Shown: positions 1 to 8,390, counted from the first letter of the stretch. The stretch: 16,826 nucleotides of DNA from Erysipelotrichaceae bacterium (GCA_900759455.1 CAAEVI010000073.1:1-16826); one strand, 5' to 3'. Program-made: numbers and translations. Notes: generated from the letters alone by a model not told the origin.

Positions 1-1862
1 ACGTCAACGCTCGGACGCTGGGTCGCAACGATCAAATGAATACCGGCAGCCCGTGCAAGCTGTGTAATACGCTGAATGCTGCTCTCCACCTCTTTGGCCG
101 CAACCAGCATCAAGTCGGCCAGTTCATCAATGATGACAACGATGCTCGGCAGCTTTTCAAGCTTTTCCTGCGGATGGGAATCCAGATAGGCGTTATATGA
201 CTGTATATTCCGCACGCCGGCCATCGCAAATAGTTCATACCTTTGATCCATCATTTCCACGACAACTTTCAAAGCCCGATTCGCCTCTTCCCCGTCTGTG
301 ATCACAGGACCGAGAAGATGCGGCACATCATGGTAAGGTGTAAATTCCACCTTTTTTGGATCAATCAGCAGCATTTTCACCTCATCCGGCCGGGCACGCA
401 TCAGCATCGTACAGATAATCGAATTGATGCACACTGATTTACCGCTGCCGGTCGCACCTGCAACCAGAAGATGAGGCATCTTGTTCAGCTCACCATAAAC
501 GGCATTTCCCATCAGATCTTTGCCCAGACAAAACAAAAGCTTGCGCTGTGCCATCGAATCCGGTATCGCCTTCATCAGTTCTTTGAAATGAACCATTGTT
601 TTTTCTTCATTTGGAACCTCGATGCCGACAGCGCTTTTCCCCGGTATCGGTGCTTCGATGCGAATGTCCTTTGCTGCCAGAGCCATTTTGATATCATACT
701 GCAGATTGCTGATCTTATTGACACGTACACCCAGATCAGGACGTACTTCAAACTTTGTGATGCTTGGGCCGATATGTGTGGCAACCAGCGTAGCTTTCAC
801 ACCGAACTGTTCCAGTATTTCCATCAGCTGCTGCCCTTTGATTTTGGCAGCCTGCAGATTAGCAGTTGATTTTCCTTTTTTGCCCGGATCATTCAAAAGC
901 GTAAGACGCGGCAGCTTGTACTTTGAATAATCAATGTCGAACTGACTGACAAAATGATCCGGTTTCCCAATGATTTCCTCCACACTGCTCTTAACGGCAG
1001 GCTGTATCTGTTCCTGATGCGGACTGTTGTCATTGCTCATAAAAATGCTCAGTTCTCCATCCTGACCGTTTTCTACTTTAGGAACATCGAGATAATCCTT
1101 TCCCTCATCAAACATTTTAGGCTGCTGATACTTTTCCTCTGGCGCTATATCGTCAACATTAAGAAATACCCCTGAATGCTTTGGCTGTTCTTTCTGCTTT
1201 TTCTTTTCATTTCCTTCTCTGTCTTCCTGTTGTTTCTGCAGTTTCCGTTCATGCCGCTGCATCTTGCGTTCACGCATTGCCTGTCGGCGATGATCAAGGG
1301 AGGCACCCACTGCCTCCCCGGCTGATTTTAAACGCATGGAAACTGTGCCGTGCACAGCAAGGATCACTGCCATCAGGATCAGGACCACCGCGATAAAATA
1401 GGTTCCTGTATAATCAAACAGAAAACCGAGCAAAGCGACCAGCAGGGTTCCCAGAAGACCTCCTCCCTGCGCAATCCTCCCCTGAAAAACAAGCGGTGTA
1501 TTGGCGATGTAGCTGCTCAGCAGTTCGCCCGCACTCCGGCTTTCCTCTTTGGGAAGTGAAGCCAGGATGAGCCATGACAGCAGAAACAAAGAGAGAGACA
1601 ACAGATACTGCAGCGGAAGTTCCTTCCATGATCGGCGAAACATCGCCATCAGCGAAACAAGAATGACGGCGCCGTAGAAAACACCATAGAGACGACCGAT
1701 CAGATACTTGACCAAGCCGCCGAGGAGCGCACCGACAAAGCCGATTTCAAGGCAGCCGATCACGGCAACGGCAATGGCGGTCAATGCATAAAGATAGATC
1801 AGTATTTCCTCATTCAGTCCGGTTTTCTTCTTCTGCGTTTTTCTGTTTTTTGCTTTGGCCAT
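1..1862 (-). CDS. ftsK: DNA translocase FtsK/SpoIIIE (3' part cut by window edge)
   Basis: Membrane-anchored DNA pump that moves chromosome ends through the division septum. The first 620 residues are visible; the C-terminal end of the motor and any gamma DNA-reading domain lie outside the window. A basic N-terminus (KAKNRKTQKKK) precedes about four hydrophobic segments (roughly 20-48, 55-75, 85-102, 135-170). A charged, glutamine-rich linker (about 185-300) follows, then the RecA-like motor. Walker A is GATGSGKS at 469-476, Walker B ends in IIDE with D579-E580, and the conserved VATQRPSVD stretch is the last thing seen. The start is ATG at 1860-1862 behind AAAGGGGG. It begins 20 bp after the RNase J stop, so the two are probably co-transcribed. 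An RNase J2 gene near spoIIIE is also the arrangement I recall for Bacillus subtilis. Whether it serves vegetative division or sporulation cannot be told from this part. Confidence 0.95.
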   Translation of the reverse strand, partial: MAKAKNRKTQKKKTGLNEEILIYLYALTAIAVAVIGCLEIGFVGALLGGLVKYLIGRLYGVFYGAVILVSLMAMFRRSWKELPLQYLLSLSLFLLSWLILASLPKEESRSAGELLSSYIANTPLVFQGRIAQGGGLLGTLLVALLGFLFDYTGTYFIAVVLILMAVILAVHGTVSMRLKSAGEAVGASLDHRRQAMRERKMQRHERKLQKQQEDREGNEKKKQKEQPKHSGVFLNVDDIAPEEKYQQPKMFDEGKDYLDVPKVENGQDGELSIFMSNDNSPHQEQIQPAVKSSVEEIIGKPDHFVSQFDIDYSKYKLPRLTLLNDPGKKGKSTANLQAAKIKGQQLMEILEQFGVKATLVATHIGPSITKFEVRPDLGVRVNKISNLQYDIKMALAAKDIRIEAPIPGKSAVGIEVPNEEKTMVHFKELMKAIPDSMAQRKLLFCLGKDLMGNAVYGELNKMPHLLVAGATGSGKSVCINSIICTMLMRARPDEVKMLLIDPKKVEFTPYHDVPHLLGPVITDGEEANRALKVVVEMMDQRYELFAMAGVRNIQSYNAYLDSHPQEKLEKLPSIVVIIDELADLMLVAAKEVESSIQRITQLARAAGIHLIVATQRPSVD

Positions 1863-1882
1863 ATGTTTCCCCCTTTATGCCA

Positions 1883-3544
1883 TTATATATTGATTTCAAG
1901 GATGACCGGCAGGACCATTGGCCGTTTTCCAATCTTTTTCATTAAATAACGGGTAATTCGATCACGTGCTTCTGTACGTACTTCCAGGTTATCATAACGC
2001 TTTTCCTTTACAGCTTCACGAATGCATTCTTCCAGCATCACGCCCGCTTCTTTTACCACATATTCGGCATCTTTAAGGTAAATGACTCCTCTTGTCTGAA
2101 CGTCAGGACCATTGATGATCTCTTTTGTACGGGCATTGATGCCGACAGCCACGATCATCACGCCGTCCGTGGAAAGCACTTCGCGGTCCTTTAATACAAC
2201 ACCCGTCACATCCCAGTTCTCTTTGCCGTCGATCATCGTATCGCTCAGCGGCAGATGTTCAGCCATGCTGATGACCTCGCCGTTCTCAAATTCGGCAACC
2301 TGGCCGTTATCCAGCACCAGAATATGATTGCTCGCATTTCCCATATCCATGGCCAGTGTCGCATTCATATATAAATGACGGTATTCACCTTTGACCGGTA
2401 TGTAATAACTCGGTTTAAACAGATACAGCATCATTTTCAGATCTTCCTTGCTTGGATGCATCGAGAGGACCTGTCTGGAATCAAGCGTAAAGATCGTACC
2501 GCCTTCTTTATAAATCTCATTTTCCATATTATTGGCATCTGTCTGCGTACCGCTTACGATCGGTGAAGCGATAATGATGGTATCCGTATTGCGGAACTGA
2601 ACAAAAGGATCCTCTTTATTGGCAATATTGCTCATTGTACGGAACAGATTTTTTCCCTGACCGCTGATAATGACCAAAACATCTTCCATATCATTGCTGA
2701 AATTCTTACGGTCGATCAGCAGTTCCTTTGGAACACGATAATATTTCATTTCCTCCATCAGTTTCAAAATGTGCAACAGGCCGTCGTCATGAATAAATAT
2801 TTTCTTCCGATATTTAATCGCAATATCAAGGATTTCCTGAATGCGAAACAGACTTTGAAAATACGTGGAGATCAGAATACGACCATCCAGATGACTTTCA
2901 ATGATCGGCTCGATCAGATGAGTAATCCGATGATTCGGTGAAGTATGTCCGTTGCGTTCAACGCCCTGTGATTCACACATCAATGCCAGAACGCCTTTTT
3001 TCCCAAACTCACTGAGCAGGTTCAGATCACAGTTGTATTCATCCTGCATCATATCATAATCGATAATAAACTCTCCGGTATAAACGACATATCCCTGATC
3101 CGTTGCAATTGCCACACCAAAATTATCAGGGAAAGCATGTGTCATCGGGAAAGTATGGATCTTTGTACCGTTGATGCGGATCACATCATTACGTTTGATG
3201 CGATGTACCTTGGCATTTCGCACTCCCTCACGGCGAAGCATTTCACGGATGACAAGAGAAGTCATCCCTCCGGTATACACAGGGGCATTGACCTGCTTGA
3301 GCAGATACGGCAAGGCCGCATCAACATCATCATGCGCATGTGTAATGAAAATACCTTTTACCCGATCTTTGTTTTGGATCAGATAATTAAAATCAGGAAT
3401 GATAAATTCCACTCCCAGCGTTTCACTGTCAGGATATTTCAATCCTGCCTCAATTACAAAAATATTGTCATTGACTTCGACAACGAGCATGTTTTTTCCA
3501 TCCTCGTCCAGTCCGCCCAATGCAAAAATACGAACTTTGCTCAT
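1883..3544 (-). CDS. rnjB: RNase J family protein, J2-like with degenerate active site
   Basis: RNase J proteins are beta-lactamase/beta-CASP nucleases that mature and degrade RNA, often as J1-J2 complexes. The 553-residue length fits the family, and the layout is a split metallo-beta-lactamase domain, a beta-CASP insert and a C-terminal domain. The usual motif HxHxDH reads H69-A-H71-D-D73-V74, so the last histidine is replaced by valine. H136 (THAFPD) and H363 are kept. The aspartate normally found in TGDF is E158 (TGEF), and the histidine of PVHGEYR is K385 (PVKGEYR). Such losses are typical of J2-type subunits, known to have weak or no activity alone and to partner with J1. Location next to ftsK/spoIIIE supports this call. 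ATG at 3542-3544 follows a GGAGG at 3551-3555. Family membership is certain; the J2 assignment and low activity are inference, and a J1 partner would have to be encoded elsewhere. Confidence 0.85.
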   Translation of the reverse strand: MSKVRIFALGGLDEDGKNMLVVEVNDNIFVIEAGLKYPDSETLGVEFIIPDFNYLIQNKDRVKGIFITHAHDDVDAALPYLLKQVNAPVYTGGMTSLVIREMLRREGVRNAKVHRIKRNDVIRINGTKIHTFPMTHAFPDNFGVAIATDQGYVVYTGEFIIDYDMMQDEYNCDLNLLSEFGKKGVLALMCESQGVERNGHTSPNHRITHLIEPIIESHLDGRILISTYFQSLFRIQEILDIAIKYRKKIFIHDDGLLHILKLMEEMKYYRVPKELLIDRKNFSNDMEDVLVIISGQGKNLFRTMSNIANKEDPFVQFRNTDTIIIASPIVSGTQTDANNMENEIYKEGGTIFTLDSRQVLSMHPSKEDLKMMLYLFKPSYYIPVKGEYRHLYMNATLAMDMGNASNHILVLDNGQVAEFENGEVISMAEHLPLSDTMIDGKENWDVTGVVLKDREVLSTDGVMIVAVGINARTKEIINGPDVQTRGVIYLKDAEYVVKEAGVMLEECIREAVKEKRYDNLEVRTEARDRITRYLMKKIGKRPMVLPVILEINI

Positions 3545-3636
3545 AAATTTCCTCCAATTATCTTATTATGTCCTGTATGGGTCCAAGCCCGAATTCCTAT
3601 CCTTTACTTATGATAGATTGCTGCATACTCGTATTT

Positions 3637-3642
3637 ATTATA
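3637..3642 (-). promoter_or_regulatory. Candidate -10 box of the rnjB-ftsK unit
   Basis: A perfect TATAAT lies between the miaB terminator and rnjB. The region 17 bases upstream falls inside the terminator arm and has no good -35. Transcription would begin near 3630, giving a leader of about 85 bases. Weak to moderate support. Confidence 0.45.
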
Positions 3643-3649
3643 CTTCAAA

Positions 3650-3684
3650 CAAGAAGAAAAAGCCATCATACAAACGGCTTTCCC
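3650..3684 (-). terminator. Rho-independent terminator after miaB
   Basis: Nine-bp stem (3656-3664 with 3676-3684, core AAAGCC/GGCTTT plus two G-U pairs) and an 11-base loop, followed on the minus strand by a T-rich run. It sits about 20 bases after the miaB stop. The opposite strand also has a T-run, so it could act in both directions. Confidence 0.75.
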
Positions 3685-3702
3685 TTTTTTTCTATCATGA
3701 TC

Positions 3703-5148
3703 CTAATCCGTTACGAGTTCCCCGTGCAGTGACCACGTCCTTGCCTCGGTGATCCTTACTGAAACAATGTCGCCGCTGCTGACACCTTCCGCGCAGAAAT
3801 TAACGAGCTTATTCGTATCAGTATAGCCGCTGTAAGCTGCCTCATTCTTTTTGCTTCGGCCGTCCACGAGGACCTTCACGACTCTTCCGACATATGCCTT
3901 GTTCTTTTCCAAAGCATATGCGTTCCAGCGTTCATTCAGACGCGCAAGACGCTTCTGTTTCACATCGAAAGGAACATTGTCCTCCATTCGAGCTGCCGGT
4001 GTACCTTCACGCGGCGAATAAATAAATGTAAACGCATTGTCAAATTTACAATAATCCACGATATCCATCGTATGTTCGAACTGTTCATCGCTTTCATTTG
4101 GAAAACCGACAATAATATCCGTAGAAACGGCACAATTCGGAATTTTCACCATAATTTTATCAAATAACGTACGGTATTCCTCAATCGTATACCGGCGCCC
4201 CATTATTTTCAGAATATCACTGTCTCCCGACTGTACCGGAAGATGAATAAACGGCATGATATTATCATAAGCGGCAATGACATCGATCATCGCATCACTG
4301 AAATCCCACGGATGCGAAGTGGTAAAACGAATACGGTCGATGCCTGTCTTGGCTGTCTCTTCAAGCAGTCTCGCAAAACCGCCCTCGATACCGATATCCT
4401 TCCCATATGCGTTGACATTTTGTCCTAACAGAGTGATTTCCCGATATCCTTCTTCTTTCAAGATACGGACTTCTTCCAGAATATCCTCCATCTTCCTGCT
4501 TCGTTCTTTTCCTCTTGTATAAGGGACAATGCAGTATGTACAGAACTTATCGCAGCCATACATGATGTTTACCCATGCCTTATATTTTCCAAAACGGCGT
4601 ACCGGCAGATTTTCAATCACATCTCCTTCTTTGGAAAATACCTCAACGCTTTTTTCATGGCCGATCATGACCTGATACAGCAATTCAGGGAGACGATGAA
4701 GATTATGTGTTCCAAAAATCAGATTTACATGACGATATGTTTCGAGCAATGTATTTACAATGCTCTCTTCCTGTGCCATGCAGCCGCAAACGCCGATGAC
4801 AAGATCATCACGTTTCTGCGCAAGACGCTTAAAATGCCCGATTTCTCCGAGCACTTTGTCTTCTGCATTTTTACGGACAGCGCATGTATTCATTAAGATC
4901 AGATCCGCATCTTCAGGATCTGCCGTGGACGTGAACTGAAGCGCCTCCAGAATACCAGCCAGCGTTTCCGAATCACGTTCGTTTGCCTGACATCCATACG
5001 TGCGCAGATAATATTTTTTTCCTTGACCGATGCCCTGACACTGCGGGGGAATTGAGAACAGTGCCTTCTCGATCTTACTGTCTTGATGAGTGCGCTTCTG
5101 TGCTTCCCGCAGATTTGGAAGCACCCATCCGGGCTGTTGTTTTATCAT
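3703..5148 (-). CDS. miaB: tRNA-2-methylthio-N6-dimethylallyladenosine synthase MiaB
   Basis: Radical-SAM methylthiotransferase that adds a methylthio group to i6A37 of tRNAs reading UNN codons. The 481 residues comprise an N-terminal MTTase domain with the auxiliary iron-sulfur ligands C53 (YGCQANERDSE), C89 and C123 (CGCMAQ). The radical-SAM CxxxCxxC is C199, C203, C206 (YGCDKFCTYC), followed by PYTRGKERSR, which is diagnostic for this family. The C-terminal TRAM domain runs from about residue 410 to the end. A basic, poorly conserved N-terminal extension of about 45 residues precedes the catalytic part, as in other Bacillota MiaB. The ATG at 5146-5148 follows GGAGGTAGG. It lies 62 bp after the ferredoxin gene, behind that gene's terminator, with no clear promoter of its own. 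The alternative families MtaB and RimO are less likely, given the motif set. Confidence 0.95.
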   Translation of the reverse strand: MIKQQPGWVLPNLREAQKRTHQDSKIEKALFSIPPQCQGIGQGKKYYLRTYGCQANERDSETLAGILEALQFTSTADPEDADLILMNTCAVRKNAEDKVLGEIGHFKRLAQKRDDLVIGVCGCMAQEESIVNTLLETYRHVNLIFGTHNLHRLPELLYQVMIGHEKSVEVFSKEGDVIENLPVRRFGKYKAWVNIMYGCDKFCTYCIVPYTRGKERSRKMEDILEEVRILKEEGYREITLLGQNVNAYGKDIGIEGGFARLLEETAKTGIDRIRFTTSHPWDFSDAMIDVIAAYDNIMPFIHLPVQSGDSDILKIMGRRYTIEEYRTLFDKIMVKIPNCAVSTDIIVGFPNESDEQFEHTMDIVDYCKFDNAFTFIYSPREGTPAARMEDNVPFDVKQKRLARLNERWNAYALEKNKAYVGRVVKVLVDGRSKKNEAAYSGYTDTNKLVNFCAEGVSSGDIVSVRITEARTWSLHGELVTD

Positions 5149-5183
5149 TTATCCTACCTCCATGCTAACGATGGTTAAAAATC

Positions 5184-5213
5184 TTAAAAAAACCAAGCAG
5201 TACGCTCGGTTTA
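5184..5213 (-). terminator. Terminator directly after the ferredoxin gene
   Basis: Stem AAACCGAGC/GCTTGGTTT with one G-U pair, a short loop (GTACT), and a run of seven T. The first stem bases are part of the ferredoxin stop codon TAA. It stands between ferredoxin and miaB, so miaB would rely on read-through or an unseen promoter. Confidence 0.85.
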
Positions 5214-5384
5214 CTGAGAAATTGCAGATACTGGGCAAGTTGAAACACAAGTTCCGCAGTCGATGCAAGTACCCTCATCACAAACTGATTTACCTTCTCC
5301 GTCCATAGACAAAGCAGATACTGGGCAAACACCAACACAAGCACTGCATCCGATGCAAGTATCTCTATCAATAGTTACAGCCAT
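5211..5384 (-). CDS. Small 2[4Fe-4S] clostridial-type ferredoxin
   Basis: A soluble low-potential electron carrier of 57 residues, below common ORF size limits. Two CxxCxxCxxxCP motifs are visible: C10, C13, C16, C20 (CIGCSACVGVCP) and C40, C43, C46, C50 (CIDCGTCVSTCP), each followed by VSA. Between them sits an acidic stretch with D28, E30 and an extra C35. The two halves are near-copies 30 residues apart, the classical ferredoxin duplication. The ATG at 5382-5384 has an AGGAGG ten bases upstream. It has its own strong promoter and a terminator at its stop, so it looks like a short, abundant single-gene transcript. Likely partners are pyruvate:ferredoxin oxidoreductase, hydrogenase or radical-SAM enzymes, none of which can be fixed from this window; miaB next door is a possible client. 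Confidence 0.95.
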   Translation of the reverse strand: MAVTIDRDTCIGCSACVGVCPVSALSMDGEGKSVCDEGTCIDCGTCVSTCPVSAISQ

Positions 5385-5414
5385 GTCGATTATTCCTCCT
5401 TTACAACCGCTCCC

Positions 5415-5443
5415 ATTATAGCATTATCACTATTCAAAATCAA
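5415..5443 (-). promoter_or_regulatory. Strong promoter of the ferredoxin gene
   Basis: -35 TTGATT at 5438-5443, a 17-base spacer, and -10 TATAAT at 5415-5420. Transcription would start near 5408, giving a leader of about 24 bases with an AGGAGG. This is the best housekeeping promoter in the window. Confidence 0.85.
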
Positions 5444-5575
5444 CCGTAAAATCCGAGACGAAGTCAGCAGCCGACAACACAGGCAAACCGAAAGAAAGCA
5501 CCGCTTGATCTTTATGCTATTTCTTTAAGCGATGAATATCCTATGTTTTTTGCGCCATCGCTGCATGCGCGTAAA
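5444..5575. other. Intergenic stretch with no recognised gene
   Basis: About 130 bases between the AI-2E-family terminator and the ferredoxin promoter. I see no convincing ORF and no match to an RNA family that I recognise. It contains short inverted repeats, for example GCGATG and CATCGC flanking about 21 bases (5530-5562). Confidence 0.5.
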
Positions 5576-5618
5576 CAAAAAAAGGGATCTTTCTTCTGTT
5601 AAAAGAAAGGTTTCCCTT
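5576..5618 (-). terminator. Rho-independent terminator after the AI-2E-family gene
   Basis: A long two-part hairpin: AAGGGA pairs with TCCCTT, and inside it CTTTCTT pairs with AAGAAAG. It is followed on the minus strand by seven T, and begins about 10 bases after the stop codon. Confidence 0.85.
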
Positions 5619-5628
5619 CATTTCTGTT

Positions 5629-6840
5629 TTATGCTTCACGTTCAGCGGGCTGTGATGCTTTCTTCTTTTCATCCTCGCCTTTTCGCATCTTTGTCTGTTT
5701 TGACAAGCGTTCATTGACATTTGTCTTTAACAGACTGTACAAGACAGAACATACCGGAATAAAAATGACCATTCCCAATACGCCCATCAACGATCCGCCA
5801 ATTGAAATTGCCACGATCACATACAGTGCCGGCAGACCGACAGAGTTCCCTACGACATGAGGATAAATCAGGTTGCCTTCGACCTGCTGGATACAGATTA
5901 CCATGATGATAAAATACACGGCCTGCATCGGATCGACCATTGCGATAAACAAGGCAGAAACAAGACATCCAAAAAAAGCTCCGAACATCGGCACAAGGGC
6001 TGTTACACCGACAATTACTCCGCCCAGAAAAGCATACTGAATTTTCAGGATCACTCCGCCGATGGTCACCAAAGAGCCCAGGATCAGACACTCCGTGCAT
6101 GAACCGCCAATATAATTAGTAAATGTTGTCTTGGTCAGATTGAGCACATACAATGTCTTATCGTAGATCTTTTTACTGGTATAAACACGCAGTAGCTTTT
6201 TGCCGCCGATCATCAGCCTTTCCTTATTAAACAGGGTCAAGATGGCAAAAACAAGTGCAACGATCAGCGTAACCGACCAGGAAATCGTCGTGGAAATCAA
6301 GCTGACCGTTGTCGCAAAGATATTGCCTGCGCCTCCGCTCAGCAGCCAGTCTGATAAAGAACGGAACAGATCCTCATATTCGAGATTCGCCAGATTGCTG
6401 ATGCTGGCACTTTCCGCCAGCGCCTGCAGCTGAGGATTATTGTAGGAGATCTTATTAAACCACACCACAAAATCGCTCGCCGCCTGCGGGATCTGCTGGA
6501 TGATATTTTCGATCGAGGCCGAAATATGCGGAATGACGACAAACAGCAGACAACCGAAAATAACGACAAAGATCAGCAGCGAACCGAAAACAGATATTTT
6601 TCTCATCATGCTGGGCCGGATCGATGTGTATTTCAGCAGACATTCTATCTTGACCACTAAAATATTCAGTACAAATGCTAGTGCCCCGCCAATGAAAAAC
6701 GGTGTCAGAACCGACAAAAAACGCATGAAGATCATCCAAAGCGTCGGGATGTTCTGTAAACCATAAAACAAAATAAGACCGAATAAAATAAGACTGCGGT
6801 AAAACCGCATTTTTTCTTTTGAGTATTCCTTAAACGGCAT
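5629..6840 (-). CDS. AI-2E family (YdiK/PerM-type) membrane protein
   Basis: Polytopic membrane protein of 403 residues from the family once named for autoinducer-2 export; members are linked to small-molecule or ion export, and the substrate here is unknown. Hydrophobic segments lie at about 14-30, 42-64, 83-105, 172-204, 248-268, 271-300, 303-318 and 336-372. A soluble loop (about 106-170) follows the third segment, as is usual. The family signature QQVEGNLIYPHVVG is at 318-331, followed by SVGLPALYVI. The C-terminus is a charged cytoplasmic tail rich in Lys and Glu. ATG at 6838-6840 follows GAGGAGG. It is a single-gene unit between its own promoter and terminator, so neighbours give no functional hint. 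The family call is firm, the function is not. Confidence 0.9.
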   Translation of the reverse strand: MPFKEYSKEKMRFYRSLILFGLILFYGLQNIPTLWMIFMRFLSVLTPFFIGGALAFVLNILVVKIECLLKYTSIRPSMMRKISVFGSLLIFVVIFGCLLFVVIPHISASIENIIQQIPQAASDFVVWFNKISYNNPQLQALAESASISNLANLEYEDLFRSLSDWLLSGGAGNIFATTVSLISTTISWSVTLIVALVFAILTLFNKERLMIGGKKLLRVYTSKKIYDKTLYVLNLTKTTFTNYIGGSCTECLILGSLVTIGGVILKIQYAFLGGVIVGVTALVPMFGAFFGCLVSALFIAMVDPMQAVYFIIMVICIQQVEGNLIYPHVVGNSVGLPALYVIVAISIGGSLMGVLGMVIFIPVCSVLYSLLKTNVNERLSKQTKMRKGEDEKKKASQPAEREA

Positions 6841-6865
6841 GAAACGCCTCCTCGCTTTTTAAAAA

Positions 6866-6894
6866 ATAGTATCATATTTTCTTCATTCATTCAA
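6866..6894 (-). promoter_or_regulatory. Promoter of the AI-2E-family gene
   Basis: -35 TTGAAT at 6889-6894, a 17-base spacer, and -10 TACTAT at 6866-6871 with an extended TGA before it. The predicted start near 6859 leaves a leader of about 20 bases carrying the GAGGAGG. Confidence 0.7.
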
Positions 6895-6910
6895 CCTTGA
6901 CAGCAGAGGA

Positions 6911-6938
6911 AAAAAAAGCATGCTTTTCGGCATGCTTT
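6911..6938 (-). terminator. Terminator of the pfkA-pyk operon
   Basis: A perfect nine-bp stem AAAGCATGC/GCATGCTTT with the loop CGAAAA, then more T. It starts 10 bases after the pyk stop and ends the glycolytic unit before the AI-2E-family promoter. Confidence 0.92.
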
Positions 6939-6947
6939 GAAAATCTG

Positions 6948-8360
6948 TTATACTTCGATGATCTTCATTGCGTTTGTAGCACCGCATCCTGTCGGATAGC
7001 CTGCTACGACAATGATTGTTTCACCTTTGTGAATTCCGTAGCTCATTGCGATATTGCGAGCCAGTGAAGCCTCGTTTTCACGTGTATTCACTGTTTCAGA
7101 ATAAATCGGGATGACACCCCAGTTAGCAGCCAGAGAACGCTGTGTGCGCTCATCAAATGTAACAGCAAGGATCGGTGCCTGCGGACGGAATTTTGCGATA
7201 CGGCGTGCCGTTGTTCCGCTCTGCGTAAATGCCACGATTCCCGCTACATTTAAGGCCATGGCTGTATCTGCTACAGAGATACCGATAGCATCGTTCTTTG
7301 TACGGGTGCATGATTTGATTGCTTTTTTCAGACGATCATGGTAAGGGATGATCGGTTCGATCGCACATGCGATCTTCACCATTGTGGCAACCGCCTCGAT
7401 CGGATAATGACCGGCAGCAGACTCTCCTGACAGCATGATCGCATCTGTACCATCCAGGATGGCATTTGCAACGTCGCTTGCTTCCGCACGTGTCGGACGA
7501 GGGTTGTCCTGCATGCTTTCCAGCATATGTGTAGCCGTAACAACAGGTTTACCCATTTCATTTGCAACGGCAATGATTCGTTTCTGATAAATCGGAACTA
7601 ATTCCAGAGACACATCGACACCCAGATCACCGCGGGCAACCATTACACCGTCGGCAACCTCTAAGATCTCACGCAGGTTATCAAATCCTTCCTGGTTTTC
7701 AATCTTCGGAATGATCTGTACGTCTTCGCGTCCTTCTTCGATCAGAATGCGGCGAATCGCAAGAACATCTTCTTTACGGCGTGTAAATGATGCCGCAATA
7801 TAGTCGATTCCCTGACGGCATCCAAAACGGATGTCAGCCTCATCTTTTTCAGAAACGAACGGCATGCTCAGCTTTACGCCAGGCAGGTTGCAGCCTTTAC
7901 GGCTCTTGAGCACATGCGGATTTTCAACACGGCACTTCAATACGCCGTCACCTTTTTCAATAATTGTCACGCGCATCTTGCCATCGTCCATAAGAATAGT
8001 TCCACCGACTTCAACATCGTCGAAAACTTCAGGACACTGAATATGGAACTTTTCATGTGTACCCAGCACTTTTTCCCGGACGATCGTTACGATTTCGCCT
8101 TCTTCATAAGATTCCTGCTTATTGGCAAAATCACCCAGTCGTACTTCAGGGCCTTTTGTATCAAGCAGGATGGCAATGCTCTTTCCTGTTTCTTTTACAA
8201 CTTCACGAATCGTCTGAATGCGTCTTCCGTGTTCTTCATAATCACCATGTGAAAAATTCAGTCGAATGATATTCATTCCTGTGTCGACCAGCTTACGCAT
8301 CATTTCTTTGCTTTCCGAAGCCGGACCGATCGTACAGATAATTTTTGTTTTTCTATCCAT
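6948..8360 (-). CDS. pyk: Pyruvate kinase
   Basis: Catalyses the last step of glycolysis, phosphoenolpyruvate plus ADP to pyruvate plus ATP, in the cytosol. The 470 residues open with KTKIICTIGPAS. Substrate and metal motifs follow: N35-F-S37-H, D67-T-K-G-P-E72, the catalytic lysine in IIPKIENQEG (K219, E221), ARGDLG (D245), and the signature MLSGESAAG. E72 after TKGP is the residue tied to potassium dependence; potassium-independent forms have lysine there, so this enzyme is probably potassium-activated. The extra C-terminal phosphohistidine-like domain of the Bacillus enzyme is absent. It starts 30 bp after pfkA, with AGGAAAGGA ahead of the ATG, and ends at a strong terminator. Co-transcription with pfkA couples the two irreversible control steps of lower and upper glycolysis, a common Bacillota arrangement. 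Confidence 0.97.
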   Translation of the reverse strand: MDRKTKIICTIGPASESKEMMRKLVDTGMNIIRLNFSHGDYEEHGRRIQTIREVVKETGKSIAILLDTKGPEVRLGDFANKQESYEEGEIVTIVREKVLGTHEKFHIQCPEVFDDVEVGGTILMDDGKMRVTIIEKGDGVLKCRVENPHVLKSRKGCNLPGVKLSMPFVSEKDEADIRFGCRQGIDYIAASFTRRKEDVLAIRRILIEEGREDVQIIPKIENQEGFDNLREILEVADGVMVARGDLGVDVSLELVPIYQKRIIAVANEMGKPVVTATHMLESMQDNPRPTRAEASDVANAILDGTDAIMLSGESAAGHYPIEAVATMVKIACAIEPIIPYHDRLKKAIKSCTRTKNDAIGISVADTAMALNVAGIVAFTQSGTTARRIAKFRPQAPILAVTFDERTQRSLAANWGVIPIYSETVNTRENEASLARNIAMSYGIHKGETIIVVAGYPTGCGATNAMKIIEV

Positions 8361-8390
8361 ATATCCTTGATTCCTTTCCTGATAACTTTT

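Noticed and set aside
3137..3613. Plus-strand open frame of 158 residues opposite rnjB
   Set aside because: It is antisense to a well-supported gene, has no family resemblance and no convincing ribosome site.
5165..5371. A 68-residue minus-strand ORF over the ferredoxin locus
   Set aside because: It is the wrong frame of the ferredoxin gene. The correct frame (5211-5384) has two full CxxCxxCxxxCP motifs and a good ribosome site.
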